DNA of 64,000 nucleotides from Gammaproteobacteria bacterium UBA3067 (GTDB lineage Bacteria > Pseudomonadota > Gammaproteobacteria > Pseudomonadales > UBA3067), in contig DFBZ01000081.1 in the NCBI GenBank assembly GCA_002366835.1, positions 1 through 64,000 of the forward strand, written 5' to 3'. Position 1 is the first letter of the stretch, and the number at the start of each line of letters is the position of its first letter. The notes beneath the pieces are model-generated. The model had not been told where the DNA came from, did no database searches, and worked only from the letters and a program-made list of their open reading frames with translations. Below, one piece after another: positions 8,310 through 16,897 of the stretch. Position numbers and translations under genes: made by a program.

Positions 8310-9346
8310 TTCACCTCGTGTGGCCTTTAGCCTTTTTACTGCTCCCCTTGCCCTTGGTGATTCGATGGTTGCTACCGCCTGTGTCAGATCGCTCTTCGGC
8401 AGGATTACGGGTGCCATTTTTTAATAAAATCTCCCATACACTTAACGCGAAAACCAATAAAACGCGCTGGCCCCTCGTTCTGGGCATCATTACCTGGTTA
8501 TTACTCCTGTGTGCCATGAGCCGGCCGCAATGGTTAAGCGACCCTGTGGATCAACCTAAAACTGGGCGAGACATTATGCTGGCGGTGGATCTTTCCTCCA
8601 GCATGGAAATTCAGGATTTCTTCCTTAACGAAACTGCGGTGGATAGACTAACCGCAGTAAAATCTGTGCTGAAAGAATTTATAAAAAAGCGCGAGGGGGA
8701 TCGTCTTGGTCTTATTCTGTTTGGCTCGAAAGCGTATGTGCAGTCTCCCTTAAGTTATGACTTGAGCAGCATCGAACAGCTGCTGGATGAGGCTCAAATA
8801 CGTATGGTGGGTAAACAGACTGCCATTGGTGATGCCATCGGGCTGGCGGTTAAACGCCTTCACAACCGGCCTCAAAATCAACGCGTGTTGATTCTACTTA
8901 GCGATGGCAATAACACCGCCGGAATTATTCCCGCACCGCGCGCAGCGCATTTCGCCGCGCTAGAAGGTTTACGGGTGTACACCATTGGCATTGGTGCAAA
9001 GTACGTAAACCCGCTGTTCGGTAAGCAGTCCGTTAACCAAGCTGCCGTACTCAATGAAACCACCTTAAAAACCGTTGCGCAGCTTACTAAAGGACGCTAT
9101 TTCAGCGCGCAAGATGTGGCAGAGCTACAGCACGTATATTCGACCATAGATAAAATGGAAAAGGTGCTGATTGGTCAGGATTACTATCATCACGTGCTTG
9201 AGCTTTATTTCTGGCCGTTGGGCGCAGCATTACTGCTGTCATTTATACTTGCCCTATTAAAAAGCCAGTTTGTTTCCCCTTCGACAGATACCGGTTTTTT
9301 CGATGCGGACTCTGCAAATAAAAATAATGGAGTCCATCAGGAATGA
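8306..9346 (+). CDS. BatA-like VWA-domain membrane protein
   Basis: A 346-residue protein with membrane helices near residues 5-22 and 52-70, a VWA domain (about 85-290) and a C-terminal helix (about 300-320). The metal-ion-dependent adhesion site is intact: DLSSSME gives DxSxS, and the TAIGDAIG segment gives the conserved Thr. This is the BatA architecture, with the VWA domain held at the membrane for protein contacts. It overlaps the genes on both sides by 4 bases. The assignment rests on domain order and position in the operon. Confidence 0.92.
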   Translation: MIHLVWPLAFLLLPLPLVIRWLLPPVSDRSSAGLRVPFFNKISHTLNAKTNKTRWPLVLGIITWLLLLCAMSRPQWLSDPVDQPKTGRDIMLAVDLSSSMEIQDFFLNETAVDRLTAVKSVLKEFIKKREGDRLGLILFGSKAYVQSPLSYDLSSIEQLLDEAQIRMVGKQTAIGDAIGLAVKRLHNRPQNQRVLILLSDGNNTAGIIPAPRAAHFAALEGLRVYTIGIGAKYVNPLFGKQSVNQAAVLNETTLKTVAQLTKGRYFSAQDVAELQHVYSTIDKMEKVLIGQDYYHHVLELYFWPLGAALLLSFILALLKSQFVSPSTDTGFFDADSANKNNGVHQE

Positions 9347-11190
9347 GCTGGGAGCCCTTTCATTTTTTAAGACCATTTTTCTTGTGGGCGTTTATTCCTG
9401 CCATTTTATTTGTACTGCGGCTTTATCAAATAAAGTCCAAGCGAAACTTTTGGGCAGATAAAGTCGATAAAAAACTCTTGCCTTTTCTTCTTGTGAATGA
9501 ACATCATCACCAGTCCCGGTTCTTTTTATCCTTGCTGTTTGTGGGTTGGACTGTCGCTATTATCGCCTTGGCGGGGCCTACTTGGGAGAAGCTGCCTTCG
9601 CCTTCTATGCGCGGTGAATCGGCTTTAGTGATTGCGTTGGACTTATCTCGTTCAATGGATGCTGATGACCTATACCCAAGCCGTTTAGAAGTGGTTAAAA
9701 GCCAACTCTTGCAGCAATTGAAAAACAAAAAGGAGGGCAGTGTAGGTTTGGTTCTATTTGCCGAGCAGGCTTTTTTGGCAGCCCCTATTTCTCAAGATGC
9801 CAGTACCACGCTGGATATTATTAAACACGCGGATACTGCCATCATGCCTGCTCAAGGCAGTCGTCCAGATAGAGCTTTATTAAAAGCGCTTGCGCTTTTA
9901 GAGCGGGATAAACAAAAGCAGGCGCAGGTGTTGCTTGTTACGGACGGTGCCTATGATGAAAACGAATTTAAGCTTGCCTCTGCAGAAATCACCAAAAATA
10001 ATTATCTATTAACTATCGTAGGAGTGGGGACGGAGGGTGGAGGCAGTATTCCAGAAACGAAAGGGAGAAAAATACCAAGCAATGCATTTGGTATGGCGCC
10101 TAAGCCAAAACTGGATGCTGGTTTTCTAAGGTCGGTGGCAGAGCAAGCGGGTGCCAGCTTTATCAGCCTCAACAAGTCCAATCCTAAAAGTACGGACTGG
10201 ATTTATGATATCAAAGAGCAAATAGATCAGCTTAATGAAAAAGAAGAAAAGCGCATAGATCAGTGGCATGAGTATGGCCCTTATTTTCTTTTCCTCTTAG
10301 TGCCTATTGCTTCGTTGGCATTTAGGCGTGGCTGGCTCGGTACCGGTCTATTACCGTTGTTATTATTTATTAGCGTCTCCTTGACCCCTATAGCTTCTGA
10401 AGCAGGTAACTCTGCAGAGTTTTCCGACTTAAAAGGTAAGTGGCGGGATTTATGGATCAGGCAGGATTACCAAGCCTACCAGCTATTCAAAAATGGCTTG
10501 ATTAGCAATGCAGCCGAGAAGTTTGAGAACCCCAGCTGGAAAGCCGCGGCTTGGTATCGGCTGGGGCGGTTCGATAAAGCCGCTCACTATTATGCCCAGC
10601 TTGATACACCCGAAGCCCACTTTAACCGTGGCAATGCTCTGGTACAGCAAGGCAAACTCAAAGAAGCGCTGGATGCGTTTAATAAGACCCTGGATATGGA
10701 CATTGAGTTTAGGGATGCATCCTTCAATCGTCAGCTTGTGGAAGAGTTTCTTGAGTCTAAAAAGAAATCAAAAAAATCCACCAAGCCAAAGCCTAAACAA
10801 CAAAATAAATCTAAGCAAAAACCTAAGGGCCCGTTAAAAGAGAATAGCGAGGGCGGCTCTAAAAATAAAAAATTTGTTAAACAAGACCAACAGAAAAAGG
10901 AAAAGCAAAATAGTAAGAAAAAAGATAAGCAGCAAGATCAAAAAACAAAGGGTAAAAGTAACGACAAGTCTGGTCAGAAAACTAAGAGCAAACAAGTTAG
11001 AAAAAATGAAGCTTCAGACCATAAGGCGCTAGTAGCTCCACCCCAGGAGTTAAAGGAAAAAAGCAGTATTGGCCATGCGCAATGGTTGAATATGATCGTG
11101 GATTCACCCAGCGAGCTATTGCGCTTGAAATTTGCGTTTATCCAGCGCCACCAGGGTGGAAAAATGAAAGATGGAGAAGAAGCGTGGTAA
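9343..11190 (+). CDS. BatB-BatC fusion: VWA plus TPR protein
   Basis: A 615-residue protein with N-terminal helices (about 8-25, 58-75), a VWA domain (about 85-290) whose DLSRSMD keeps the DxSxS metal site, another helix pair (about 310-350), then TPR repeats (about 385-465). In some bacteria BatB and BatC are separate; here they are one chain. Residues about 467-570 are extremely rich in Lys, Gln and Ser and probably disordered. A conserved-looking end (QWLNMIVDSPSELLRLKF) closes it. It is the last gene of the operon, followed by a terminator at 11321. The usual next gene, batD, is missing. Confidence 0.92.
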   Translation: MSWEPFHFLRPFFLWAFIPAILFVLRLYQIKSKRNFWADKVDKKLLPFLLVNEHHHQSRFFLSLLFVGWTVAIIALAGPTWEKLPSPSMRGESALVIALDLSRSMDADDLYPSRLEVVKSQLLQQLKNKKEGSVGLVLFAEQAFLAAPISQDASTTLDIIKHADTAIMPAQGSRPDRALLKALALLERDKQKQAQVLLVTDGAYDENEFKLASAEITKNNYLLTIVGVGTEGGGSIPETKGRKIPSNAFGMAPKPKLDAGFLRSVAEQAGASFISLNKSNPKSTDWIYDIKEQIDQLNEKEEKRIDQWHEYGPYFLFLLVPIASLAFRRGWLGTGLLPLLLFISVSLTPIASEAGNSAEFSDLKGKWRDLWIRQDYQAYQLFKNGLISNAAEKFENPSWKAAAWYRLGRFDKAAHYYAQLDTPEAHFNRGNALVQQGKLKEALDAFNKTLDMDIEFRDASFNRQLVEEFLESKKKSKKSTKPKPKQQNKSKQKPKGPLKENSEGGSKNKKFVKQDQQKKEKQNSKKKDKQQDQKTKGKSNDKSGQKTKSKQVRKNEASDHKALVAPPQELKEKSSIGHAQWLNMIVDSPSELLRLKFAFIQRHQGGKMKDGEEAW

Positions 11191-11320
11191 GCCTGAGGAA
11201 GCACTTGAACCTTGCTCCGACCTATGTGTGGGTTCTTTCAAACCCAACTGAGGTTTCTAAGCTTAAGGGACGTGTGATGGTGATTGTTACCTGCTTAAGT
11301 TTCGAGAAATTATATGCATA

Positions 11321-11347
11321 AAAAAGGCCCCATAAAGGAGCCTTTTT
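11321..11347. terminator. Bidirectional terminator between batBC and ABC1 kinase
   Basis: An 11-bp stem with one mismatch (AAAAAGGCCCC at 11321-11331 against GGAGCCTTTTT at 11337-11347), loop ATAAA, with an A-run on one side and a T-run on the other. It separates two convergent genes. Confidence 0.85.
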
Positions 11348-11367
11348 AAAGGATGTTGAGAGGCTGC

Positions 11368-12741
11368 CTATTTAGTGTCAGCAGCCTTCTCTGTTGCATC
11401 CTTTGTGTCTTCTTTTTTATCTTTTTTGCCACCACCTGGCATCCAAGTGAAGGGGACTTTGTAAGTCTGCATAAAGCCACCCAGTGTGCCGATAACGCGC
11501 CCCAGTGAGACAAACTGATCGGGTACGACGACATGTGCTTCTTGCAATGTTTCCAGTAGTTCGCCGATCACTTCCTCTACATTGAGTTTTTTAGCGGGTC
11601 GCTTGGTACGTATGACGTATTGCGACATATCTTCAAGCATCTCATTTGGAATATTTCCCTGAAAGCCGGATTTTGCAAGCAATTTGCCGATATTTCCTTC
11701 CATGTGTCCCAAAAGCACCATGATTAACATACTGTAGTTCATGGTTTCTTCTGGTGTAAGGCGACCAATGGTGCCGTAATCCACGATAAAAATGTCTTTT
11801 TCCGGTGTTACCAGAAAGTTGCCAGGGTGTGGATCTGCCTGGAATTTACCAAGCTGAGTGATTTGTTGCATGTAGCTATCTTGCAGAACATTAAGAAGGT
11901 CTTTGGCTTCTTCTTTATTGCTACGGTCAAGGTGCTCTGTAAGGCGTGAGCCGACAATCCACTCTGTAACGATGACGCGCTTTGTGCACAAGTGGTCTAC
12001 CAGTACCGGTATGCGAATACGTGGATGGTGATTCAACGCGCCGAAATCGCGTGTGTTTCGCTCTTCGTTACGGAAGTCGAGCTCCTCTGCGGTCATTTCC
12101 AATAAGGCCATAACCATTTGTTCAATATCAAGGTTGGCTGGCAGCTTTCCACGAAGTGCGCGGGCGATTAGCTGGAAGGTGGTGAAGTCTTCATCAAATA
12201 AGTCACGAACTTTTGGTTGTTGAATCTTGATTGCAACGTCAACGCCTTCTTTAGTGCGTGCCTTGTGCACCTGTGCGATAGATGCTGTCGCAATGGGGTT
12301 TTCATCTACCCATTCGAACTTGTCACGCCAGTTCCAGCCTAATTCTTCCTGAAGTACAGTAACTAACTTAGGGAAAGGGACTTTGTGGTTTTCATTTTGA
12401 AGGGGCTTTAATGCTTCAATATAAGCCTTGGGAAGCATATCGGGGCGGGCACTTAAGAATTGCGCAAGCTTTACCCAAGTTGCTCCGTTATTTTTGCAAA
12501 GGCGGTACAGCAGGTCAGCATTTTTTATGTGCTGTTCTTTATAGAGAGGTTTGTACTGCTCTTTTGGCCAGCCTTCTGTTTTTTTATTGAGTCGAGCGTA
12601 GGAGCGTTCGATACGTATAACGGTGCTGACTGCGCGAGTGGTTCTTCGTCGGCCATGCCACAGTTGTTTTGCCTTACGCATGTTGATTAGAGGTTCGTCG
12701 AAAGTGAACTCGCTGTATACCTCAAAATCTGCATTACTCAT
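11368..12741 (-). CDS. ABC1/AarF/UbiB-family atypical kinase
   Basis: A 457-residue protein of the ABC1 atypical kinase family, whose best known member UbiB supports ubiquinone synthesis. Recognisable elements are the Ala-rich loop ENPIATASIAQVHKA, the lysine in VDVAIKIQQP, QADPHPGNFLV as catalytic loop and VDYGTIG in place of DFG. The invariant KxGQ motif reads KLAQ, with Ala for Gly. Unlike UbiB there is no pair of C-terminal membrane helices; it ends in a Lys/Asp-rich tail. It is therefore a UbiB paralogue, possibly soluble, and not certain to act on quinone. A GAGGG site precedes the ATG. Confidence 0.88.
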   Translation of the reverse strand: MSNADFEVYSEFTFDEPLINMRKAKQLWHGRRRTTRAVSTVIRIERSYARLNKKTEGWPKEQYKPLYKEQHIKNADLLYRLCKNNGATWVKLAQFLSARPDMLPKAYIEALKPLQNENHKVPFPKLVTVLQEELGWNWRDKFEWVDENPIATASIAQVHKARTKEGVDVAIKIQQPKVRDLFDEDFTTFQLIARALRGKLPANLDIEQMVMALLEMTAEELDFRNEERNTRDFGALNHHPRIRIPVLVDHLCTKRVIVTEWIVGSRLTEHLDRSNKEEAKDLLNVLQDSYMQQITQLGKFQADPHPGNFLVTPEKDIFIVDYGTIGRLTPEETMNYSMLIMVLLGHMEGNIGKLLAKSGFQGNIPNEMLEDMSQYVIRTKRPAKKLNVEEVIGELLETLQEAHVVVPDQFVSLGRVIGTLGGFMQTYKVPFTWMPGGGKKDKKEDTKDATEKAADTK

Positions 12742-13073
12742 AATACCCTCACTACCTGAAATCTATATTATTGGTATTTTTACATAGCATGCTGAGCATC
12801 GCTATGTATTCACTTCTACGCCACTATTTATGAACAGAGGCGGAGTCTACCTTGTTTTTCTCTTTATGCAACAGTCATTATGTGACAGAGAAGCCCCGTT
12901 TAGCTTGTCGCCTTAAATACGGCAGCTTTATATCTAATTGATATTGAAAGCGGTTATTTTAGTTTTAATCTCGGATAAGCCATAAAGTGGCTGTGATTTT
13001 GAGACACGTTCGCTTATCTGTTGGCAGGCTAAAAGGCCGATAACACCTCTAAGAAGTCGCTTTTAGCTTATTA
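12742..13073. other. Intergenic, no gene seen
   Basis: 332 bases between two minus-strand genes. No open frame of note, tRNA or strong hairpin. It should contain the promoter of the ABC1 kinase gene and the 3' end of the response-regulator message. Confidence 0.5.
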
Positions 13074-13619
13074 CTACTGTTTTTTGGGACGTTTCTGTAA
13101 TTTTCTTTGCAAGGTCCGGCGGTGCATGCCAAGGCTACGAGCGGCGGCGGATATATTGTTATCGTGTTCCTTAAGCGTGCGTTGTATGTGTTCCCACTCT
13201 AAGCGATTGATTGACATGGGAGTGGCGTTGGGTCCCTTCTCCGGCGCGCCTGTCTCTTTTTGTAGTGCGGCTAATATCTGATCTGCATCTGCGGGTTTAC
13301 TAAGGTAGTTGCTAGCGCCGAGCTTGATGGCGTCCACGGCTGTGGTAATGGAGGCATAGCCCGTAAGCATCAGGATCTTGCACTGGAGGTTTTTCGAGAG
13401 GATGGGTTTGATGAGGTGCAGCCCGGATTGCCCTTCCAGTTTCAGGTCTAAAACCGCTAAATCCGGCGTAGACTGTTCCATTATTACTAAGGCCTGGTCA
13501 GTGCTGGCGGCGCTTAGTACTATAAGCCCTCTGCGCGTCAGCGCCTTGGAGAGAACGTGAAGGTAGACTTCATCGTCATCCACGACGAGGCAAACCTGCT
13601 GTTCTACTGAATCGCTCAT
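13074..13619 (-). CDS. regA: RegA/PrrA/ActR-type response regulator
   Basis: A 181-residue regulator with a receiver domain (about 8-125; acidic DDD at 14-16, phospho-acceptor Asp 58, Thr in MLTGYAS, Lys in LSKPAD) and a C-terminal Fis-type helix-turn-helix. The helix GMHRRTLQRKLQKR is the near-invariant recognition helix of the RegA/PrrA/ActR/RoxR family, which controls respiratory and redox genes. A longer frame begins at 13709, but the ATG at 13619 gives the right N-terminus and overlaps the kinase stop by 4 bases (ATGA), so the pair is translationally coupled. Its targets are not visible here. Confidence 0.93.
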   Translation of the reverse strand: MSDSVEQQVCLVVDDDEVYLHVLSKALTRRGLIVLSAASTDQALVIMEQSTPDLAVLDLKLEGQSGLHLIKPILSKNLQCKILMLTGYASITTAVDAIKLGASNYLSKPADADQILAALQKETGAPEKGPNATPMSINRLEWEHIQRTLKEHDNNISAAARSLGMHRRTLQRKLQKRPKKQ

Positions 13620-14914
13620 TGTTTTTTCTCTGTTAGTGAAGGGGCTTGCAAGCCATCCAGTGGCACATGCAATTGAATTATTGTTCCCCCGCCTGGGCGG
13701 CTCTGCCATTCGATGCCTCCCCCCAGCTGTTCAATGGTGGATATGGCCAGAAATAAGCCCAAACCCAGCCCATGCTCTTTTCCTGTATAGAATGGCGTGC
13801 CAATTTTTTTTTCATTGAGGTGGGTGATATCACAACCATCATTGGCAACCCGTAAGCGAAGGTTTTCTCCATCCAGATCGAGGCGGACGGTAACGAGATG
13901 TTCGCTGGCTTCAACGGCATTAGCAATAATGTTTTTCAGACTGTGTAGAAAAGCCGGTTTGTTTTGGATAGTGAGGTCAGCGTTCAGGTGGGAGCTGTAC
14001 TGCACTTCCCGTGAAGGGTGGGTGACCTGGATTTCATGGAGCTGTTGTTCAATAAATTCTACGAGGGAAGCGGGCTCGAGAGAATCTGGGCGCGAGAAAC
14101 CGGTTCGCTCGGTCAGAGAAGTGAGTACACTTTTGCAGCGATCCACCTGTGTTCTCAGAAGCTTGAGATCGTCATAAATTTCACTCTGGCCATCGCATTC
14201 GTATTGCAACTCTTTAATGGTGATCGCCATCGTTGAAAGGGGGGTGCTCAGTTCGTGGGCAGCATCTGCAGCGAGAGTCCCTAGGGCAACGACCTGTTCG
14301 TTGCGACTAAGGACCTCCTTTTGCTGGTTTATCTCCTGCTCCTTTTTTTGCAATGTGCGCCCCATTGCTTGCAGAAATACACTTAATAGCACCGCGCTAA
14401 ATATAAAGCTGGCCCACATTCCAACCAGGTGGGAACCGAATTCACTATTTTCTCCGTGGTGGGGGGAGTTGATCTCTGTATCGTGGAAAAAGAAAGGTGT
14501 CATTAGAAAGCTGTATGCGAGTACAGAGCTAATAAAGACGATAAGCACCTTTGATGTTGAAAGCGAAGCGGCAGCAATGGTTACGGGGACGAGTAAATAA
14601 AAGATAAAGGGGTTCGCGTAGCCACCAAAAAAATACAGCAAGAAAAACACACCGACCACATCAACAAGAAGGTGGATAAGCAGTGTGTTTTCGCTGATAG
14701 AGTCTGCGTTAAGAAGAGTGAAATAAGTGGAAATATTAACGAGTAGCAGTGTTATAAGCGTGTAAAGAACCCCTGGTAAGTAGAGGTCTTCGCTGGACAG
14801 GGAATTATTAAAAATGATGGTTAGCAGCAAGCTGATCAGGTAAAAGCTTCTTAAGACGCTAACACGGAAAAGGTTTTGGCGATGAACGGATGAAAACAGG
14901 ATGCTGGTTGGCAT
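13616..14914 (-). CDS. regB: RegB/PrrB-type redox sensor histidine kinase
   Basis: A 432-residue sensor kinase with six predicted membrane helices in residues 18-185. The loop GGYANPF at 97-103 matches the GGxxNPF quinone-site motif of RegB. The H-box reads AADAAHELSTPLS with His 220, and DRCKSVL contains Cys 260. In Rhodobacter RegB the same pair is His 225 and Cys 265, the redox-active cysteine, so the spacing is identical. The ATPase domain has NIIANAVEA as N-box and GLGLGLF as G2; the G1 box is weaker (DGCDI). It lies upstream of its regulator in one operon. It probably senses the quinone pool. Confidence 0.93.
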   Translation of the reverse strand: MPTSILFSSVHRQNLFRVSVLRSFYLISLLLTIIFNNSLSSEDLYLPGVLYTLITLLLVNISTYFTLLNADSISENTLLIHLLVDVVGVFFLLYFFGGYANPFIFYLLVPVTIAAASLSTSKVLIVFISSVLAYSFLMTPFFFHDTEINSPHHGENSEFGSHLVGMWASFIFSAVLLSVFLQAMGRTLQKKEQEINQQKEVLSRNEQVVALGTLAADAAHELSTPLSTMAITIKELQYECDGQSEIYDDLKLLRTQVDRCKSVLTSLTERTGFSRPDSLEPASLVEFIEQQLHEIQVTHPSREVQYSSHLNADLTIQNKPAFLHSLKNIIANAVEASEHLVTVRLDLDGENLRLRVANDGCDITHLNEKKIGTPFYTGKEHGLGLGLFLAISTIEQLGGGIEWQSRPGGGTIIQLHVPLDGLQAPSLTEKKQ

Positions 14915-14999
14915 AGGCAGGCGATTATTTAAAATGGTGTTAATCTCTCATAGAACTTGTCGGGAATAAACGTAAATTTCCGCGTCATATTGTCGCAGT

Positions 15000-15707
15000 T
15001 TAAAACAGTTTGCCAAGTAAAAAGGGGATGGCGGTTTCGACCTTGAGCACGCGCTGACCCAGAGTAATGCTTTGGAAGCCCACTTCCGCAAGTTTCTCTA
15101 TTTCATAGGGGATAAAGCCACCTTCAGGTCCCACTGCCAGCGTGATGTGACCAGAGGAGCTCTTGGGGCAGACGCTATCGGCGTAAGGGTGAGCTACCAG
15201 CGCTGTGGTATTGTCGAGTAATAGGGGTAACTTATCTTCTACAAAGGGTTTAAAACGTTTTTCAAGTCGAATGTTGGGTAGTTGGGTATCTTTACCTTGT
15301 TCCAAACCAAGGATGAGGTGTTTTCTCAGTTGTTTAGCCTCTAAAAGTGGCGAGCCCCAATAGCTTTTTTCAACCCGATAACTATTAAGTAATATCAAAT
15401 CCTTGGCACCGAGAGCTGCGCAGGCAGCAATTGTTCGCCTGAGGACCTTGGGGCGAGGCAAGGCCAAAATGAGTCGAAGAGGCAAGGGGGCAGGCGGTGG
15501 GTTGTTAAGCGTAACATGCAGTGTCACAGTGCTACTGGTGAGCGCGGTAACAATGCCGTATCCATGCTGGCTATTAATTAGCCCGACGGTGAGTGTGTCG
15601 CCAACTTTGGCCCGAATAGTATGAATGACATGTTCCGCACGTTCGCCAGTAAGGCGAGCCTCACCTTCCTGTAGAAAATCCTCTTCGTTGAGCAATATTA
15701 GATTCAT
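15000..15707 (-). CDS. rsmE: 16S rRNA m3U1498 methyltransferase
   Basis: A 235-residue SPOUT-class methyltransferase that modifies U1498 of 16S rRNA using SAM. The N-terminal part (about 1-70) is a PUA-like RNA-binding domain; the C-terminal knot contains LAVGPEGGF and LGQRVLKVETA, the SAM-binding motifs typical of RsmE. Length and motif order are normal. It begins a few bases after the rluA stop, so the two RNA-modification genes are probably one transcript. Confidence 0.95.
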   Translation of the reverse strand: MNLILLNEEDFLQEGEARLTGERAEHVIHTIRAKVGDTLTVGLINSQHGYGIVTALTSSTVTLHVTLNNPPPAPLPLRLILALPRPKVLRRTIAACAALGAKDLILLNSYRVEKSYWGSPLLEAKQLRKHLILGLEQGKDTQLPNIRLEKRFKPFVEDKLPLLLDNTTALVAHPYADSVCPKSSSGHITLAVGPEGGFIPYEIEKLAEVGFQSITLGQRVLKVETAIPFLLGKLF

Positions 15708-15710
15708 CGT

Positions 15711-16379
15711 TTAGAATTCGGGTGGACAGTACCCAAACAGCGTTTTTCCACTGTCTGGGTGCATAAGGCTAATGTAGGTGGCGTGGAGCAAAAGTCTTGG
15801 TGAGCGCAGTAGTGCCTCCTCATGCGCGTACATGTCACATCCTAAAATGGGGTGGCCGATTTCGCTGAGGTGAATGCGAAGCTGGTGGGTGCGTCCAGTG
15901 ATGGGTTTTAATAAGACGCGTGTTTTATTCTCTTCGGGGAAACGTTTTAGAACTTGCCAATGGGTGACGGCGGATTTTCCTGACTCAAAATCGATTTTTT
16001 GTTTAGGGCGATTGGGCCAGTCTTTGGCGATGGGTAGCTCTATGCTGCCACTGTCTTCAGGCAGAAGGCCAAATACTTCAGCGGTATATTGTTTAGAAAC
16101 CTGTCTTTCTTGAAACTGGCGACTAATGTGGCTATGGGCAGTTTTTTTTAGCGGGACAACCATAATGCCAGAGGTGTCGAGATCAAGGCGATGAACGATG
16201 CTTGCCGACGGGTGTTCCGTTTGAAGCCGGGTAATCAGACAGTCTTTGTTCTCTTCTGCTCTGCCAGGGACAGATAAGAGAAACTCGGGCTTGCAGACTA
16301 AGAGCAGGTGTTTGTCTTCGTAGAGCTTAAGGGGTTCTTTCTCACAGAAGGGGACAATATAGTAAGACGGTGAATTCAT
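15711..16379 (-). CDS. rluA: RluA-family pseudouridine synthase
   Basis: A 222-residue pseudouridine synthase. The catalytic motif HRLDLDTSGIMV supplies the active Asp, with RQFQERQVSKQY and the GRTHQLRIHL segment further on. There is no S4 domain and the protein is short, which fits RluA (23S rRNA position 746 and tRNA position 32) better than RluC or RluD. A TTG two codons upstream is open, but the ATG at 16379 is preferred; neither has a clear ribosome site. It is followed after 3 bases by rsmE. The exact RNA target is inferred from size and domain content. Confidence 0.9.
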   Translation of the reverse strand: MNSPSYYIVPFCEKEPLKLYEDKHLLLVCKPEFLLSVPGRAEENKDCLITRLQTEHPSASIVHRLDLDTSGIMVVPLKKTAHSHISRQFQERQVSKQYTAEVFGLLPEDSGSIELPIAKDWPNRPKQKIDFESGKSAVTHWQVLKRFPEENKTRVLLKPITGRTHQLRIHLSEIGHPILGCDMYAHEEALLRSPRLLLHATYISLMHPDSGKTLFGYCPPEF

Positions 16380-16456
16380 GATCAAGGCGCTAACGCTAAG
16401 AGGGAGAAGCCTATTCTAACGCCTTCTTGTTTTATGATCTAACCGATTTGTCGCCG

Positions 16457-16843
16457 TTAATTGGAAGGCGTTGAGCGGGGGAATGTGATGACATTGTCGT
16501 CCTCAATATCTTCGTTATTCACCGCATTGCCGTACAGTGCGCGTAAAGAGCTATTTTTACGAATGCCCTTCATTTGCCTGAAATTAACAACTTGCTCATT
16601 GGTATTAGGCAGAATGTCTCGTTGATGTTCCGCTTTTAATGCACCAACGAAGGTGAGCAGCGGTTTGTGAAAGGCCCAGCCCAAGCATGCGAATGTGGTG
16701 AGAGCGAGGAACAGCTGCACGGGCATAAAACTAAGAATAATTGTCGCTGTGATGCAGCTGGCCAAAACAATAAATGCCAGCATTCTTTGGGAGAGGGTGA
16801 TGGCGGACGCGTTAGTCAGGGTGTTTTTCTCAATGTGCATCAT
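16457..16843 (-). CDS. Hypothetical small membrane protein
   Basis: A 128-residue protein with two adjacent hydrophobic helices (about residues 22-43 and 45-65) and a hydrophilic C-terminal half ending in an acidic stretch. I do not recognise a family. The start ATGATG is preceded by AAGGAAT at suitable spacing. It lies between rluA and a lipoprotein gene on the same strand, with its own gaps on both sides. It looks like a real inner-membrane protein with a cytosolic tail, but no function can be given. Confidence 0.65.
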   Translation of the reverse strand: MMHIEKNTLTNASAITLSQRMLAFIVLASCITATIILSFMPVQLFLALTTFACLGWAFHKPLLTFVGALKAEHQRDILPNTNEQVVNFRQMKGIRKNSSLRALYGNAVNNEDIEDDNVITFPRSTPSN

Positions 16844-16897
16844 GCTCAGTATTCCTTAAGGGGCTGATTGCTGTCCTTATTTATTGACGAATTAAAT

